64,000 nucleotides of DNA from JAQBZY01 sp038117205. Its GTDB lineage: Bacteria; Pseudomonadota; Alphaproteobacteria; Rhodospirillales; Casp-alpha2. The stretch spans positions 62,001-126,000 of the forward strand of contig JAYOFL010000001.1 of NCBI GenBank assembly GCA_038117205.1, given 5' to 3'. The notes beneath the pieces are model-generated. The model did no database searches, had not been told where the DNA came from, and saw only the letters and a program-made list of their open reading frames with translations. Within the stretch, counting starts at the first letter, position 1, and each line of letters starts with the position of its first letter. Shown one piece after another: positions 1 to 8,487 of the stretch. The position numbers were made by a program, and so were the translations under genes.

Positions 1-1
1 C

Positions 2-1264
2 GCCGACGACGCCTGGGAGGTCTGCACCGGCGCGATCCTCGAAGCGGCGCGGACGCAAGGCCCCTTTGACGGCATCCTCATCAACATGCACGGCGCCATG
101 GCGCAGGCCCGCTATCCGGATGCAGAGGGGCAGTTGCTGTCCGAACTCCGTGCCATCGTCGGGCCGGACGTGCCGCTCGCCATCACCCTCGATCTTCACG
201 CCAACGTAACGGCGGAGATGACGCGGCGCGCCGACATCGTCGTCGCCTACCGCACCTATCCGCACATCGACCAAGTGGAGACGTCCTGGCGGGCGGCCCG
301 CATCCTCGACAGGACCATGCGCGGCGAGGTGACGCCCACGGCCGTCACCGCCCGGCGGCCGATGATCGAGGGCTTGGATGACGGCCGCACCACGGCCGAA
401 AATCCGATGCTGGAACTGCTGCGCCGCGCCGACGCGCTGGAAACGGCGACGGACGGCGTGCTGTGCGTCAGCGTGCAGGCCGGCTTCACGCCGGCCGATC
501 TGGAAGAAGCCGGACCGAGCGTCACCGTCACTGGTGACGGCAACGATCCCCGCTATGCCGCCATCGCCGAGGAATTCATGGATTACGCCTGGGAAACCCG
601 GCACTTCGATTCCAACACTTATTTGAGCGTCGACGCGACGGTCGCCGCCATTCGCGACGGGTTGGCCGGCGGCGCCGCGAAAGGCCCCATCGTCGTCGCC
701 GACTTTTCCGACAATCCGGGCTCAGGCGCCTACGGCGATTCGACCTTCCTCCTGAAGGGATTGCTCGACGCCGGCCTCGAGAACGCCGCCTTCGGCACCA
801 TCTGCGACCGGGAAGCGGCGGCGGCGCTGATCGAAGCCGGCGAAGGCGCGACGGCGACGGTGATGCTCGGCGGAAAGGTCGATCCGTTGTTCGGGCCGCC
901 CATCAACGTGACCGGCACGGTCGAGCGGATCACCGACGGCACCTACGTCGCGCAGGGGCCGCGCTGGAAGGGCGTGACGCACCGGCTCGGGCCGACCGCG
1001 GTGCTGCGCGTCGGCGGCATGCGGATCGTCGTCGCGTCGAACCGGCTGCAGCTGACCGAGATCGAGGCCTTCACGCACGCCGGCATCGAGCCCCGCAACC
1101 TCGACGTCGTCGCCGTCAAATCCATGCAGCACTTCCGCGCCGCCTTCCAGCCCATCGCCCGCGATATCCTGATCTGCGACGCCGGCGCGCTTTCCGGCAA
1201 GGACATCTCGAAACTGCCGTTCACCCGTCTCAGGCGGCCGATCTTTCCGCTCGACCTCGCCTGA
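2..1264 (+). CDS. M81 family metallopeptidase (MlrC-like), 5' end outside the window
   Basis: The open frame runs in from the left edge, so the true start is missing. The visible ~420 residues carry the family landmarks: NMHGAM near the start, ITLDLHANV about 30 residues later, and DNPGSGAYGDST in the middle, which in M81/MlrC proteins lies among the metal-binding and substrate-binding parts. MlrC is known for hydrolysing linearised microcystin products, but most family members sit in organisms with no link to microcystin, and their substrates are unknown. No signal peptide can be judged. A DMT transporter gene begins 9 nt downstream on the same strand, so export or uptake of a related small molecule is possible (inference). 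Confidence 0.85.
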   Translation, partial: ADDAWEVCTGAILEAARTQGPFDGILINMHGAMAQARYPDAEGQLLSELRAIVGPDVPLAITLDLHANVTAEMTRRADIVVAYRTYPHIDQVETSWRAARILDRTMRGEVTPTAVTARRPMIEGLDDGRTTAENPMLELLRRADALETATDGVLCVSVQAGFTPADLEEAGPSVTVTGDGNDPRYAAIAEEFMDYAWETRHFDSNTYLSVDATVAAIRDGLAGGAAKGPIVVADFSDNPGSGAYGDSTFLLKGLLDAGLENAAFGTICDREAAAALIEAGEGATATVMLGGKVDPLFGPPINVTGTVERITDGTYVAQGPRWKGVTHRLGPTAVLRVGGMRIVVASNRLQLTEIEAFTHAGIEPRNLDVVAVKSMQHFRAAFQPIARDILICDAGALSGKDISKLPFTRLRRPIFPLDLA

Positions 1265-1273
1265 CCTCCGGGG

Positions 1274-2176
1274 ATGGACACGCCGCACACAGCTTCCACC
1301 CCGCCCGCCCCGGTCAACCGGACCATCGAAGGCGCCCTTTGGGCCCTGGCTTCGGCGGGCCTTCTCTCGGCGCTGGCCGCGCTCGGACGCCAAATCGCGC
1401 ATCTCGGCGTCGAACCGATGCTGATCGTCTTCTTCCGGCTTGTCTTCGCGTTCCTGTGCCTGATGCCGTGGTTCCTGATGCGCGGCATCGGCCGGGTCGG
1501 CACGTCGCAGATGAAGCTCTACTTCGTCCGCTCCATATCCAGCGTCTGCGCCATGACGACATGGTTCTACGCCGTATCCATGCTGCCGATCGGCGAAGTG
1601 ACGGCGCTCGGCTTCCTGGCGCCGCTCTTCACCACCATCGGCGCGGCCTTGTTCCTGGGCGAGGTCGTGCGCGTCCGGCGTTGGACGGCGACACTCGTCG
1701 GGCTGCTGGGCGCCATGATCATCATCCGTCCGGGCTTGGTGGAGATGGGGGCCGGCAGCTGGTTCGCGCTCTCGTCCGCCGTGTTCATGGGCATCTCGTC
1801 GTTGTTCATCAAGCGGCTCACGCGCGGCGACGATCCGACGACGGTGGTGTTCTTCTCGCACCTGGTGACGATCCCGATGGCGGCGATCCCGGCGGCCTTC
1901 CTCTGGCATTGGCCGGCCCCTGAAATGTGGCCGTACCTTTTGGCGACGGGGCCGCTCGCCGTCCTCGGCCATATCGCGCTCACCAAATCGTTCGCGCTTG
2001 CCGACGCGTCCCTCGTCGCCACGTTCGACTTCGCCAAGCTGCCGTGGGCGGTGCTGATCGGCTGGCTGGCGTTCGGCGAACTGAGCGACGTCTGGACGTG
2101 GATCGGCGCCGCCGTGATCTTCAGCTCGTCGCTTTACATCGTCCGCCGGGAATCGAAGATCAAACGCGCCGCCTGA
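1274..2176 (+). CDS. EamA/DMT family transporter
   Basis: A 300-residue hydrophobic protein with about ten predicted membrane segments arranged as two EamA repeats, the standard drug/metabolite transporter plan. The first repeat ends in a conserved stretch around residues 100-155 (LPIGEVTALGFLAPLF, then LGEVVRVRRW and a GLLGAMIIIRPG helix). It starts 9 nt after the M81 peptidase stop, behind CTCCGGGG, so the two are probably co-transcribed. Substrate cannot be predicted from sequence. It is paralogous to the convergent gene at 2190-3056: both share the MLP-TAL-F-LF and I-I-RPG patterns at matching positions. Confidence 0.9.
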   Translation: MDTPHTASTPPAPVNRTIEGALWALASAGLLSALAALGRQIAHLGVEPMLIVFFRLVFAFLCLMPWFLMRGIGRVGTSQMKLYFVRSISSVCAMTTWFYAVSMLPIGEVTALGFLAPLFTTIGAALFLGEVVRVRRWTATLVGLLGAMIIIRPGLVEMGAGSWFALSSAVFMGISSLFIKRLTRGDDPTTVVFFSHLVTIPMAAIPAAFLWHWPAPEMWPYLLATGPLAVLGHIALTKSFALADASLVATFDFAKLPWAVLIGWLAFGELSDVWTWIGAAVIFSSSLYIVRRESKIKRAA

Positions 2177-2189
2177 TCAGGCAGCCTGA

Positions 2190-3056
2190 CTAGGCGGCTT
2201 GGGCCTTCTTCTTCCGGGATTCGCGGTACGTGATGTAGACGGTGGACGCGAAGATCACCGTGCCGCCGACCCAGGTCCAGAAGTCCGGAAACTCGCCGAA
2301 CCAGAAGTAGCCGATGGCGGCGGCCCAGATCAGCCGCGAGTAGTCCACCGGCGCGACGGCCGTCGCATCGGCGAGCTTGTAGGCCTGCGTCATCAACAGA
2401 TGGCCGAGCGTCGCCAGGAGCCCGATGGCGATCAGCATCACCCATTGCGTCGGATCGGGCCATGTCCAGACGAGGATCGCCGGGACGATCGAGAACAGGG
2501 TGAAATAGACATTGGTGTAGAAGACGAGCGTCACGCTGGTGTCGGTGCGCGCCAGCACCTTGACGCAGAGCAGCGCCGCCGCCCACAGCACCGTCGATCC
2601 GAGCGCCACCAACGCGCCCGTGTCGAACACGCCGGCGCCCGGCCGGACGATGATCAGCGTCCCGCAAAAGCCGATGCCGATGGCGATGGCGCGGCGGATA
2701 CCGAGACCTTCCTTGAGGAAAATCGCAGCCCCCAGCGTGATGAACAGCACCGACGTGAAGCTGAGCGCCGTCGCATCCGCGACCGGCAGCATACTGAGCG
2801 CCGTGAACCAGGTGAACAGGGCGCCGATACCGACGACGGCGCGGATGAATTGCAGGCCCGGCCGCTTGCTCTTCCACTTCGAGCGGTCCTGGCGCAGCAG
2901 GAACGGGATAAGGACGATGAAGCCGACGATGTTGCGGAAGAAGGCCGCCTCCAGCGGATGGATGCCGCTCGTCACGGCGCGGACGATCAGGTGCATCGTG
3001 ACGACGGTGAGCGCCGCCCCGGCAATCAGGAGCGCGCCCCTGAGCGTGTCGCTCAT
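2190..3056 (-). CDS. EamA/DMT family transporter, paralogue of its convergent neighbour
   Basis: Two EamA repeats and about ten membrane segments; 288 residues from the ATG chosen here (MSDTLRGALLIAG). A TTG 54 nt upstream (at 3110) is in frame and has a GGGGGTGAG stretch ahead of it, but it would add a polar tail unusual for the family and would place a perfect 16-bp palindrome inside the gene, so the ATG is preferred. The protein ends in a basic, Lys/Arg-rich tail (SRKKKAQAA). It converges on the transporter at 1274-2176 with only 13 nt between stops; no clear terminator hairpin is seen there. Confidence 0.88.
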   Translation of the reverse strand: MSDTLRGALLIAGAALTVVTMHLIVRAVTSGIHPLEAAFFRNIVGFIVLIPFLLRQDRSKWKSKRPGLQFIRAVVGIGALFTWFTALSMLPVADATALSFTSVLFITLGAAIFLKEGLGIRRAIAIGIGFCGTLIIVRPGAGVFDTGALVALGSTVLWAAALLCVKVLARTDTSVTLVFYTNVYFTLFSIVPAILVWTWPDPTQWVMLIAIGLLATLGHLLMTQAYKLADATAVAPVDYSRLIWAAAIGYFWFGEFPDFWTWVGGTVIFASTVYITYRESRKKKAQAA

Positions 3057-3076
3057 CCGCTTTTCGGTCGGCGCAA

Positions 3077-3092
3077 GGCCGTCTAGACGGCC
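3077..3092. promoter_or_regulatory. Perfect 16-bp palindrome ahead of the DMT gene
   Basis: GGCCGTCTAGACGGCC is a perfect inverted repeat with no spacer, 21 nt upstream of the ATG at 3056. It has the size and symmetry of a dimeric repressor site. No regulator gene adjoins it, so the binding protein is unknown. Confidence 0.4.
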
Positions 3093-3227
3093 GGTCGGCT
3101 CCTGGTCCAACTCACCCCCGGTCCCTTGCGCCCCCGCCGGGCGCCGCTGGCGTCATTGCCGTTACGCGGAAAACTGCTACGGTCCGGCCTCGGATATCTG
3201 CTTGGCCGACCCGCGGAAGGAGTTTGA

Positions 3228-3287
3228 ATGATGAGCGACCGAGGAATGGACGTCAATGACGGCGGACCGGTGCGAGGCGCCGCATGA
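3228..3287 (+). CDS. Mini-ORF (19 aa) translationally coupled to the oxidoreductase gene
   Basis: ATG at 3228 is preceded by a strong ribosome-binding site (GGAAGGAG, spacing 5). The frame reads MMSDRGMDVNDGGPVRGAA and stops at TGA 3285-3287, which overlaps the ATG (3284) of the following Gfo/Idh/MocA gene in an ATGA arrangement. The downstream gene itself has no comparable ribosome-binding site, so the mini-ORF may deliver ribosomes to it. The peptide resembles nothing I recognise and may have no function beyond coupling. It is too short for usual gene callers. Confidence 0.45.
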   Translation: MMSDRGMDVNDGGPVRGAA

Positions 3288-4255
3288 TCCGCGCCGGCAT
3301 CGTCGGCATCGGCCGCTGGGGACAGACCCTGGTCTCGTCCGTGCAGGGTAAGTCCGAGAAAATCCGTTTCACCGCCGGCGTCACCGGCCGCAAGGCGCTG
3401 GCGCAGGAATACTGCGACAAGCACGGCATCCGGCTCCTGGATTCGCTGGACGAGATGCTGGCCGACGCCGACATCGACGCCGTCGTGCTGGCGACGCCGC
3501 ACACGCAGCACGCCGATCAGGTCGTCGCCTGTGCGGCGGCCGGCAAGGCGGTGCTCGTCGAAAAGCCCTTCACCCTCGTCCCCACCGACGCGAAGCGCGC
3601 CGTCGCCGCCATACAGGCGGCTGGCAAGCCGCTCTGCGTCGCTTTCAACCGCCGCTTTTCGCCGCCGATGGTCATGCTCCGCGAGATGGTGCAATCGGGC
3701 CGGCTCGGCACCGTGCTGCACGTCGAGGGCAACATCTCCGGCTCCGGCGGGCTCCGCTACAAGGCCGGCCACTGGCGCGCCAGCGAGACGGAAAGCCCGG
3801 CCGGCGGCATGACCGCCATGGGCGTGCACATGGCCGACGCCATGATCGCCATCATGGGACCGGTCGCGTCGGTCCGCGCCGTCAGCGAGCGGCGCGTGCT
3901 GACCACCGACGTCGACGACACCACGTTCGCGGCACTCAAGTTCAAGGGCGGCGCCACCGGCGTGCTGACAACGCTGTTCGCGTCGCAGCAGTTCTGGCGG
4001 GTGCAGGTGTTCGGCGATAAGGGTTGGGCCGAGGTCCGGGACTATACGCGGCTCGAGTTCCGGCCCATCGAGGGTAAGCCCGAAGTGATCGAGTATCCAC
4101 CCTTCGACATGGAGGAAGCGGAACTGGAGGCCTTCGCCGACACGGTCGCGGGCAGCGCTTCCTATCCGGTGACACTCGCCGACGCGGAACACGGCGTCGA
4201 TATCCTCGACGCCGTCATCCGCTCCGCGAAGTCCGGGGAAACCGTGACGCTGTAG
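3284..4255 (+). CDS. Gfo/Idh/MocA family NAD(P)-dependent oxidoreductase
   Basis: A 323-residue protein. The N-terminal Rossmann fold has IVGIGRWGQT (residues 5-14) for dinucleotide binding. The EKPFTLV motif near residue 97 carries the conserved Lys of the family, and the C-terminal half is the GFO_IDH_MocA alpha/beta domain (GHWRASETES and GGMTAMGVHMAD). Such enzymes oxidise or reduce sugars, inositols or related polyols with NAD(P). The substrate cannot be read from sequence, and no sugar transporter or kinase lies next to it. A palindrome directly after the stop (4263-4290) may end transcription. Confidence 0.88.
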   Translation: MIRAGIVGIGRWGQTLVSSVQGKSEKIRFTAGVTGRKALAQEYCDKHGIRLLDSLDEMLADADIDAVVLATPHTQHADQVVACAAAGKAVLVEKPFTLVPTDAKRAVAAIQAAGKPLCVAFNRRFSPPMVMLREMVQSGRLGTVLHVEGNISGSGGLRYKAGHWRASETESPAGGMTAMGVHMADAMIAIMGPVASVRAVSERRVLTTDVDDTTFAALKFKGGATGVLTTLFASQQFWRVQVFGDKGWAEVRDYTRLEFRPIEGKPEVIEYPPFDMEEAELEAFADTVAGSASYPVTLADAEHGVDILDAVIRSAKSGETVTL

Positions 4256-4262
4256 GCCGTGC

Positions 4263-4290
4263 CGTCATCCCCGCGAAAACGGGGATGACG
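4263..4290. repeat. Palindromic intergenic repeat, 11-bp arms
   Basis: CGTCATCCCCG, a 6-nt CGAAAA loop, then CGGGGATGACG. It sits between the stop of the oxidoreductase gene and the stop of the convergent YqaE-like gene. The core is the same as in the repeats at 33527 and 33618, so it belongs to a dispersed palindrome family; here it may also work as a bidirectional terminator. Confidence 0.7.
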
Positions 4291-4305
4291 AAACAGGCGC
4301 CGGCC

Positions 4306-4494
4306 TCAATTACCGATACCGGCGATCTTCTTGTCGGTGTTGTACTGGCTGAGTGCGTAGACCGACCAGATGGCGGCGGGAATCCAGCCGATCAGCGTCA
4401 GTTGCAGGTTCAGGCAGATCACGCGCTGGATCGGCTTGCCGATGGTGAAGAAGTTGAGCCACGGGATCAGGATGGCGAGAATCAGTCGAAGCAT
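4306..4494 (-). CDS. YqaE/Pmp3 family small membrane protein
   Basis: 62 residues with two hydrophobic segments (about 3-17 and 28-48) joined by a short loop, matching the Pmp3/YqaE (UPF0057) plan, including the motif of a first helix ending near a Pro, a second helix with LIGWIPAAIWSVY, and a polar tail. Members are plasma-membrane proteolipids linked in yeast and plants to membrane potential and salt stress; bacterial roles are unclear. Start ATG is supported by GAGGAGA about 7 nt upstream. It stands alone between queA and the oxidoreductase gene. Confidence 0.85.
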   Translation of the reverse strand: MLRLILAILIPWLNFFTIGKPIQRVICLNLQLTLIGWIPAAIWSVYALSQYNTDKKIAGIGN

Positions 4495-4619
4495 CGGGTC
4501 GGTCTCCTCGTCGTTAAGCCATTGGACCCGTCCGCACCCCCAGCGAGCCCCCTTGGACCGGATGCTAGCCGAACGGCCGGCGATTGTCCTCCCCCCTTGC
4601 GTGCTCTAGAACCCCGGCC

Positions 4620-5693
4620 ATGGACGTTGAGCTTTTCGATTTCCACCTGCCCCTCGAGCGGATCGCCCAGGCGCCGGCGCGGCCGCGCGACAGCGCGCGC
4701 CTGCTGCACGTGCCGGCGGCGGGGCCGCTCGCCGACCACACCGTCGGCGATCTGCCCGGCCTGATCCGGCCCGGCGACGTCTTGGTGTTCAACGACACCC
4801 GGGTCATTCCGGCGCGCCTCGTCGGCAAACGGGGCGACGCGACGCACCGGGGCCGACCGGAAGGGGGCGCCAAGATCGAGGTAACGCTGCACCAGCCGAC
4901 GGACGCCTTTACCTGGAAAGTGTTCGCGAAGCCGGCCCGCAAGCTGCAGCCCCGCGACTACGTCGTCTTCGCGCCGGGCTTCGCCGCCGACTGCGTCGAT
5001 GCCGGCGACGGCGGCGAGCGGACGCTCCGCTTCAACGTCGCCGGCCGGCAGTTGATCGACATGCTGAACAAGCACGGCGTCATGCCGCTGCCGCCCTACA
5101 TTAAACGCGAGGACGCCGGCGACGACCGGGACCGCAGCGACTACCAGACCATGTTCGCGGAAAAGGACGGCGCCGTCGCCGCGCCAACGGCGTCGCTGCA
5201 CTTCACCGACGATCTGCTCGCCGCCGTCCGCCGGGCGGGCGCGGCCGACGTGCGCCTCACGCTGCACGTCGGCGCCGGCACGTTCCTGCCGGTGAAGGTG
5301 GAGGACACGGACGATCACGTCATGCATTCGGAGCGCGGCATTCTCGATGCCGCGACGGCCGACAGGCTCAACGCGGCGCGCGCCGCCGGCGGGCGCATCG
5401 TCGCCTGCGGCACGACGGCGCTCAGGTTGCTCGAAAGCGCCGCCGACGCTGAGGGCCGCCTGCATCCTTTCGACGGGCTCACCGACATCTTCATCCAGCC
5501 GGGCTACAGGTTCCGCGCCGTCGACGCCTTGATGACCAACTTCCATCTGCCGAAGTCGACCTTGTTCATGCTGGTCTCGGCCTTTTCCGGGTTGGAGCGC
5601 ATGAAGGCCGCCTACGCGCACGCCATCGACAAGGAATATCGCTTCTATTCCTACGGCGACGCGTGCTTTCTTGAACGTTCGGAGGGCGCATGA
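4620..5693 (+). CDS. queA: S-adenosylmethionine:tRNA ribosyltransferase-isomerase
   Basis: QueA moves the ribosyl group of SAM onto 7-aminomethyl-7-deazaguanine already in tRNA, giving epoxyqueuosine. The 357-residue product has the family start (MDVELFDFHLPLERIAQ, with PARPRDSARLL following) and the later blocks LHVGAGTFLPVK and TNFHLPKSTLFMLVSAF. An in-frame ATG 36 nt upstream exists, but the family begins at the start given here. The stop overlaps the tgt start by 4 bp (ATGA), so queA, tgt and queF form a tight operon. There is no obvious Shine-Dalgarno sequence at the start. Confidence 0.95.
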   Translation: MDVELFDFHLPLERIAQAPARPRDSARLLHVPAAGPLADHTVGDLPGLIRPGDVLVFNDTRVIPARLVGKRGDATHRGRPEGGAKIEVTLHQPTDAFTWKVFAKPARKLQPRDYVVFAPGFAADCVDAGDGGERTLRFNVAGRQLIDMLNKHGVMPLPPYIKREDAGDDRDRSDYQTMFAEKDGAVAAPTASLHFTDDLLAAVRRAGAADVRLTLHVGAGTFLPVKVEDTDDHVMHSERGILDAATADRLNAARAAGGRIVACGTTALRLLESAADAEGRLHPFDGLTDIFIQPGYRFRAVDALMTNFHLPKSTLFMLVSAFSGLERMKAAYAHAIDKEYRFYSYGDACFLERSEGA

Positions 5694-6823
5694 CCGGCAT
5701 CGGCTTCAAGGTTTCCGGAACGGACGGCGACGCGCGCACCGGCGTGATCGAGACGGCGCACGGGGCCATCCGCACGCCGGCCTTCATGCCGGTCGGCACG
5801 GCGGCGACCGTCAAGGCGATGACGCCGGAATGGGTGAAGGACACGGGGGCCGACTGCATTCTCGGCAACACGTATCACCTGATGCTGCGCCCCGGTTCGG
5901 AACGGATCGCGGCGCTCGGGGGGTTGCACGAATTCATGAATTGGCCGGGGCCGATCCTGACCGATTCCGGCGGCTTCCAGGTGATGTCGCTCTCACAACT
6001 TCGCAAGCTCGACGAGAACGGCGTCACGTTCCGCTCGCACATCGACGGCAGCGCGCACACGCTGACGCCGGAAAGCTCCGTCGCCATCCAGCGCCATCTG
6101 GATGCCGACATCACCATGGTGCTCGACGAGTGCACGCCGTTCCCGTGCGAGAAGGCGGACGCGGAAAAAAGCATGCAACTTTCCATGCGCTGGGCGAAGC
6201 GGTCCAAGGACGCCTTCCAGGCACAGCCGGGCTACGGCCTCTTCGGCATCGTGCAAGGGAGCGTGCACGAAGACCTCCGCGCACAATCCGCCGCCGCCCT
6301 CGTCGACATCGGTTTCGACGGCTACGCGGTCGGCGGCCTCGCCGTCGGCGAGGGGCACGAGACCATGCTGAACGTGCTCGACTTCACCGTGCCGCATCTG
6401 CCGAAGGACCGGCCCCGCTACCTGATGGGCGTCGGCAAGCCGGACGATCTGGTTCAGGCGGTGAAGCGCGGCATCGACATGTTCGACTGCGTGCTGCCGA
6501 CGCGCTCAGGCCGCACCGACCAAGCGTTCACCCGGCGCGGCACCGTCAACATGCGGAATGCGCGGCACAAGGACGACCCGCGTCTGCTCGATCCGGATTG
6601 CGCCTGCCCGGCCTGCACCGGCTATTCGCGCGCCTATCTGCATCACTTGGTGATGGCCAAGGAAATCCTCGGCATGATTTTGCTCACCCGGCACAACCTG
6701 CACTACTATCAGGAACTGATGGCCGGCATGCGCGCCGCCATCGCCGCCGGCGCCTTCGACGCCTTCGAGCGCGACTTCAAGACGGCGTACACGGGCGGCG
6801 ACATTGGGGAGTCTGGTGAATGA
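5690..6823 (+). CDS. tgt: tRNA-guanine transglycosylase (bacterial type)
   Basis: Tgt swaps guanine-34 in GUN anticodon tRNAs for preQ1. The 377-residue protein shows the expected blocks in order: TDSGGFQVMSLSQLRKL with the catalytic-region Asp, DECTPFPCE, YAVGGLAVGE, and near the C-terminus a zinc site (CACPACTGYSRAYLHHL). Length matches the bacterial family (about 375). It overlaps queA at its start and queF at its end by 4 bp each, which fits translational coupling of consecutive queuosine steps. Confidence 0.97.
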   Translation: MTGIGFKVSGTDGDARTGVIETAHGAIRTPAFMPVGTAATVKAMTPEWVKDTGADCILGNTYHLMLRPGSERIAALGGLHEFMNWPGPILTDSGGFQVMSLSQLRKLDENGVTFRSHIDGSAHTLTPESSVAIQRHLDADITMVLDECTPFPCEKADAEKSMQLSMRWAKRSKDAFQAQPGYGLFGIVQGSVHEDLRAQSAAALVDIGFDGYAVGGLAVGEGHETMLNVLDFTVPHLPKDRPRYLMGVGKPDDLVQAVKRGIDMFDCVLPTRSGRTDQAFTRRGTVNMRNARHKDDPRLLDPDCACPACTGYSRAYLHHLVMAKEILGMILLTRHNLHYYQELMAGMRAAIAAGAFDAFERDFKTAYTGGDIGESGE

Positions 6824-7281
6824 GCGACAGCTTCGAGACCCTGACGCAACTGGGCGCGGCGAGCGGCATCCCGGAAAGCCCGGAGAAGGCGTCCCTCGAA
6901 TGCGTCGCCAACCCGCATCCGGGGACGCGCTATCTGATCCGCTTCGCGTGTCCCGAGTTCACGTCGGTCTGTCCGGTCACCGGCCAGCCGGATTTCGCGC
7001 ACCTCGTCATCGACTACGTGCCGGAAAAGAAGATCGTCGAGAGCAAGTCGCTGAAGCTCTATCTGGTGAGCTTCCGCAACCATCCGGGCTTCCACGAAGC
7101 CTGCACCATCGACATCGCCGAGAAGATCATCCGCACCGCCGAGCCGCATTGGCTCCGCATCGGCGGCTACTGGTATCCGCGCGGCGGCATTCCCATCGAC
7201 GTCTTCTATCAGACCGGCGAACCGCCGAAGGGGATGTGGCTGCCCGACCAGGGCGTCCAGCCGTACCGGGGGCGGGGATAG
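6820..7281 (+). CDS. queF: NADPH-dependent 7-cyano-7-deazaguanine reductase, short type
   Basis: QueF reduces the nitrile preQ0 to the amine preQ1 with NADPH. At 153 residues it is the short, unimodular YkvM-like type. The catalytic Cys is in TSVCPVTGQPD (near residue 50) and the substrate/NADPH motif ESKSLKLYL follows about 25 residues later. GNHPGFHE-like sequence (RNHPGFHEAC) is also typical. It is third in the queA-tgt-queF operon, so preQ0 reduction, base exchange and ribosyl transfer are co-expressed. Confidence 0.96.
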   Translation: MSDSFETLTQLGAASGIPESPEKASLECVANPHPGTRYLIRFACPEFTSVCPVTGQPDFAHLVIDYVPEKKIVESKSLKLYLVSFRNHPGFHEACTIDIAEKIIRTAEPHWLRIGGYWYPRGGIPIDVFYQTGEPPKGMWLPDQGVQPYRGRG

Positions 7282-7370
7282 CCCGCCCCGCCGGCCACCC
7301 CGGATTTGCCCGCCCCTGACGCGATCAGGGGTTCCGAGGAACACTCTTTGACGTCCGCCCATTCGCGGCT

Positions 7371-7399
7371 GTGGACCCCGGGACAAGCCCGGGGTCCAC
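7371..7399. repeat. Palindromic repeat between convergent queF and queD
   Basis: GTGGACCCCGGG, loop ACAAG, CCCGGGGTCCAC: 12-bp perfect arms. The same half-sequence GTGGACCCCGG recurs at 10066-10148, so this is a second dispersed palindrome family. It lies between two convergent genes and could act as a terminator, though no T-run follows on either strand. Confidence 0.7.
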
Positions 7400-7433
7400 T
7401 GGCGAGGTCACGGCAAATTCGGAGAGAGGAAAA

Positions 7434-7793
7434 TCATTCCCCGCCGCGATAGGCGCAGCCGGCGGTGCAGGTTTCCCAGAGCCGCACTTCGGAGAGCTGC
7501 GGCAGGCCGGGCTTCAATTCCGCCCAGATCCACTTGGCGATCACCTCGCTGGTCGGGTTTTCGAGCCCGGGAATGTCGTTCAGGCAATAGTGGTCGAGCC
7601 GGTCCATGATCGGCTGGAACGCGCGCTTGATATCGGCGAAGTCCATGATCCAGCCGGTCGCCGGATCGACAGGCCCCTCGACGGCAATGCGCACCCGGAA
7701 GCTGTGCCCGTGCAAGCGCCGGCACTTGTGCCCTTCCGGCGTCTTCGGCAGATGATGCGCCGCCTCGAAGGTGAATTCCTTGAAGAGTTCCAT
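7434..7793 (-). CDS. queD: 6-carboxytetrahydropterin synthase
   Basis: QueD converts dihydroneopterin triphosphate to 6-carboxy-5,6,7,8-tetrahydropterin in queuosine synthesis. The 119-residue protein has the PTPS/QueD zinc histidines in FEAAHHLP and RLHGHSF, and a catalytic Cys four residues before the HGH motif (KCRRLHGH). The DHYCLND and ENPTSEVIAKWIW blocks also fit. It starts 11 nt after the queE stop, so queE and queD form an operon on the minus strand, convergent with queA-tgt-queF. Confidence 0.95.
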   Translation of the reverse strand: MELFKEFTFEAAHHLPKTPEGHKCRRLHGHSFRVRIAVEGPVDPATGWIMDFADIKRAFQPIMDRLDHYCLNDIPGLENPTSEVIAKWIWAELKPGLPQLSEVRLWETCTAGCAYRGGE

Positions 7794-7804
7794 TCCGTCT
7801 GTCC

Positions 7805-8437
7805 TTAGGGGATACCGAGTACCTTATGGGTTTGCAGCCCGAGCCGCCAGCGCGGATGCGCCATGCAATAGCGGACGCAGGCTTCCGTCGCCGCCGCCCG
7901 CTCAGGCCCGTCCTTTGGCTGCAGGATGAAGTGATCGAAGGCGAGGCCTTCGAACCGTTCCGGCATGGCCTTCGCCTGCGGATAGACGAGCTTCAATTCG
8001 TTGCCGGCCGTCTGGGCGAGCGGCGCGTCCGATTTCGGGCTGACGCAGATCCAGTCGATGCCGGCGGGCGCGGCGATCGTGCCGTTGGTCTCGACGGCGA
8101 TCTCGAAGCCGGCGCCGTGCAGCGCGTCGATCAGTGCCGCGTCCACCTGCAACAAAGGCTCGCCGCCGGTCATGACGACGTAGCGCGCGGCACTGCCGCC
8201 CCGCCAAGTGGCCGCGACCGCATCGGCCAACGCGCCCGCGTCCTTGAACTTGCCGCCGCCGTCGCCGTCGGTGCCGACGAAGTCCGTGTCGCAGAAATCG
8301 CAGACGGCCTCAGTGCGGTCCTTCTCGAGGCCGCTCCAGAGATTGCAGCCGGCGAAGCGCAAAAACACGGCGGCGCGGCCGGCCTGCCGGCCCTCGCCCT
8401 GCAACGTGTAGAAGATTTCCTTCACCGAATAGGTCAT
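7805..8437 (-). CDS. queE: 7-carboxy-7-deazaguanine synthase (radical SAM)
   Basis: QueE rearranges 6-carboxytetrahydropterin to 7-carboxy-7-deazaguanine. The 210-residue product starts with the family pattern EIFYTLQGEGRQAGR and binds its 4Fe-4S cluster through an atypical spaced motif: CNLW, then about 14 residues to CDFCDTDF. MTGGEPLLQ and SPKSDAP follow. The long spacing between the first and second cysteines is a known QueE variant rather than damage. The upstream flavin reductase gene ends 50 nt before this start on the same strand, so the four genes from 9947 down to 7434 may be one transcript. Confidence 0.95.
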   Translation of the reverse strand: MTYSVKEIFYTLQGEGRQAGRAAVFLRFAGCNLWSGLEKDRTEAVCDFCDTDFVGTDGDGGGKFKDAGALADAVAATWRGGSAARYVVMTGGEPLLQVDAALIDALHGAGFEIAVETNGTIAAPAGIDWICVSPKSDAPLAQTAGNELKLVYPQAKAMPERFEGLAFDHFILQPKDGPERAAATEACVRYCMAHPRWRLGLQTHKVLGIP

Positions 8438-8487
8438 GGCGGCGGTCTTTTACGCCGGGAGCGCCGGACGCGCACCCGAAAACTGCT

